Assembly (NCBI GenBank): GCA_026874595.1
Contig: CM049311.1
Location: forward strand, 54,565,676-54,629,675
Direction: 5' to 3'
DNA length: 64,000 nucleotides
DNA from: Sipunculus nudus
Lineage: Eukaryota > Annelida > Sipuncula > Golfingiida > Sipunculidae
Made by a program: the position numbers and the translations under genes
Shown: piece by piece, positions 62,018 through 64,000 of the stretch
Numbering within the stretch: position 1 is the stretch's first letter
Layout: each line of letters opens with the position of its first letter
The notes under the pieces: generated by a model
What the model was told of the DNA's origin: nothing
Seen by the model: only the letters and a program-made list of their open reading frames with translations
Database searches by the model: none

Positions 62018-63560
62018 GTAACGTCAAAGAATACCTCCACAAAAAAAATCATTATCGGTATTTATTTTTTTTTTTCATTTTACAACAGGACATTTCCATC
62101 ATTGTGTAAAAAAGTCCGCATATCTGTTACTTTAACATCGTTACTTATATATTTCTCAAAAATGATTGGAATAGGAATGCTTTTCATAGTTTTGGAAAAC
62201 AGCATACACTATTAGCATAAATATAATGATTTCTAGAAAGGTTGAAGGAGTAATTACTTTTAATCACAACACTATAATAAATCAACTTTTTCAACGGTAG
62301 TGAATGTCGATGAACGGTGTTGAAACAATAAGGTAACAGGATGGATGTAACTTCAAATTCTACAAAGGCATTGTTATTCAGAATTTTATCGTTATTATAG
62401 GGATCAAAGTGTTAGGTATTATAAAATATTAAACTCTTAAAATGTTATTACAAAAGAAATCTGCATGCTTCAAGTAATAATTTTGCCAATGATTTCATTT
62501 ATTTTAATTCAACACAGTTCTCCTTCTTCAGCACAGTTATATGTTGAAATAGGCATCATTTCAAGAAATAAATAAAATGACTTAGAAATATATTAGAAAA
62601 TGATTTTATCGCCCACATTTTTATTGACCGAGGAAGATTGCTATAAATTTCCCTTCTATTTATTGCATTATACCTTCTGTGGGTTGCAGTTTTATTTTGT
62701 TTCAGGATATAATAGGAACACATTTAAATTAAAAATACGCAATTTACAAGGTTAAAATATATTTTTACAATACAATACATCGAACAAGTGAACCTTCCAT
62801 TTTTTTCTAAATAAATTATGCGGGACCGCGCAAGTCTGTAACAGTGGTGAAATTTATAATACACTTAGGGCATTAAATTAGCCGAAACTATAATTAAACA
62901 TGAAAGTACCTGCTCTGCTGAAAGAAATTTTATATACTAGTAGTTTACATTTTTATTGCCATAATAGACTCCAAAAAATAAATATTAAGATGTTACTTTT
63001 TAGATACTGTATACCTGCTGAAATGAGAATTTTTTTGGAGAAAGACCCTTCCATTAAATTGTAAATCCTTTTACGGTTTCTTTAGGAAAACGACTAAATA
63101 TGCCTTCTTCTAAATAATGAATTATTGCCCTTTCACTTTTGTCTGATCAAAATTCACGTTGTCTTGACAGTTCCTATATAGGCCTACTTTTAAATTAATT
63201 TAAAAAAATCAACAATATTAGCGATCGCAAAAAAATTACAGTCCAAATATTTTGCTGTTGGTTAATTCGTTGCATTTTCACTTGAATATATGTGCAAGAT
63301 ATTGTAAATAAATTAAAATTTTAAAATTCATTCAAACTTAGTTTTAATCTCAGCTATTTCTATCACCTGGCCGGTGAAAATCTACCAACAATTTACTGCA
63401 GCGCCCCCTACTGTCAGCTAATATCTCCTGTGGGGAACGGATTTTTGAATGTGGTACGATGTTTTAGCAGTCATTTGGTTTTCACAGGAAATAAAGCCTC
63501 AAGCGATTGCGCAGTTTGCTGATCAGCGAAATAGGTGGTAGAAAGGTTTCATGTATATTA
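60927..63560. mobile_element. GCTGATCAGC-TIR element, copy 2
   Basis: It begins GGGGAGGGTATAATTCGCTG, the reverse complement of the copy 1 end. The left TIR (60927-61690) has three clusters of GCTGATCAGC cores and a block ending CACCGGCCAGGTGA. The inner right TIR (63345-63560) mirrors it (TCACCTGGCCGGTGAA ... TTTGCTGATCAGCGAAATAG), then is cut off. The interior includes a (TA)n tract (61947-62014). No transposase recognised. Confidence 0.75.
61947..62014. repeat. (TA)n microsatellite
   Basis: A pure TA tract of about 34 units inside the element. Confidence 0.95.
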
Positions 63561-63584
63561 AGGAACCGAAGTGCTTATTGACAC

Positions 63585-63690
63585 ACGGTCCGAAAGTCTC
63601 GGTTACCTCGATTTGGCGGTCTCGGTTACCGTGTTTTGAGGTCTCGGGTACTGAGAATTGGGAGTCTCGGTTACCGTGTGTCACCAGTGG
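63585..63690 (+). repeat. GTCTCGGTTACC tandem motif
   Basis: GTCTCGGTTACC or GTCTCGGGTACT occurs four times at roughly 25-30 bp spacing. Confidence 0.7.
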
Positions 63691-63824
63691 TCAGTCACGC
63701 GTAGTACCGCAATTAAGCTGGCGCACCATTACCCCAATTAATCTCTTTGATCACTGGTGTCATAGATCAAAGGGCCAGGTAACTTCAAAGGCTACCAGGG
63801 AAACTGGGCGTCATGAAATGTGGT

Positions 63825-64000
63825 GTTTTTAACGCAAATTATAAACAAAAGTAATGTTCTGTAATATAAAGGAGATGTATAATTTTACAAAATAATAAGC
63901 ATTTTATTTAAGGTGGTGTTGTTTGAGAGTCATCGTGTATCCTAAGTCGAATTTATCGGCTCAAACATTGATCTACCACCATAACGTTATGCATGACGTT
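63825..64000 (+). repeat. Partial copy of the GTAATTG inverted-repeat family
   Basis: AACGCAAATTATAAACAAAA, GGTGGTGTTGTTTGAGAGTC and TTATGCATGACGTT match about 37930-38110 of arm 1 in order, with clear divergence. It is truncated by the window end. Confidence 0.7.

Noticed and set aside
61733-62215. 160-residue open frame on plus
   Set aside because: It runs through a (TA)n tract (Tyr-Ile repeats) inside a transposable element; low complexity only.

Overview
The window is eukaryotic, animal-like nuclear DNA. It is AT-rich, with short spliced exons, long introns, (TA)n tracts and many non-autonomous repeats. The repeat style (degenerate ~300 bp units ending in ...CAGCTGAGCTAAAA, GGTGGCGCCACC-bearing tandem units, long-TIR elements) resembles mollusc genomes, but the species is not proven. 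No bacterial-type genes, CRISPR arrays, rRNA or convincing tRNAs were seen.

The one gene I recognise is a Fanconi anaemia group G (FANCG)-like TPR protein on the minus strand. Twelve exons run from 35631 down to 3751. All have GT-AG borders and compatible phases. Several peptides match the vertebrate family closely, for example [18 protein letters not shown] and [14 protein letters not shown]. One apparent 1-bp frameshift lies in the large exon near 7432-7446. FANCG is a scaffold of the nuclear FA core complex, which promotes FANCD2/FANCI mono-ubiquitination during interstrand-crosslink repair.

Upstream of the second exon is a large inverted repeat. Arm 1 is 36374-40981 and arm 2 is 45172-49779 (4608 bp each). 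No mismatch was found in the stretches compared, and position x pairs with 86153-x. The 4190-bp spacer carries a TPR-like first coding exon (43378-43539) on the plus strand, opposite to the rest of FANCG. Its phase (0) fits the orphan second exon. Flipping the spacer between the arms would restore a single 13-exon, ~671-residue gene. The spacer is therefore either truly inverted in this haplotype or mis-joined in the assembly.

Region by region: 1-3.4 kb, dispersed repeat interrupted by a 1.66-kb CTACGCT-ended element; 3.6-35.6 kb, FANCG exons among repeats, including a 4.7-kb TIR element (15065-19751) with nested inverted minisatellites, ~278-bp tandem units (21-22.1 kb) and composite repeats (22.7-30.8 kb); 36.4-49.8 kb, the palindrome; 49.78-50.22 kb, the 3' end of an unrecognised plus-strand ORF cut at the palindrome edge; 50.2-52.3 kb, mostly unique sequence; 53.27-56.05 kb, another long-TIR element; 56.05-56.41 kb, a CCAAT-rich promoter-like stretch; 56.4-60.9 kb, AT-rich and probably intronic or intergenic; 60.9-63.6 kb, a second GCTGATCAGC-TIR element.
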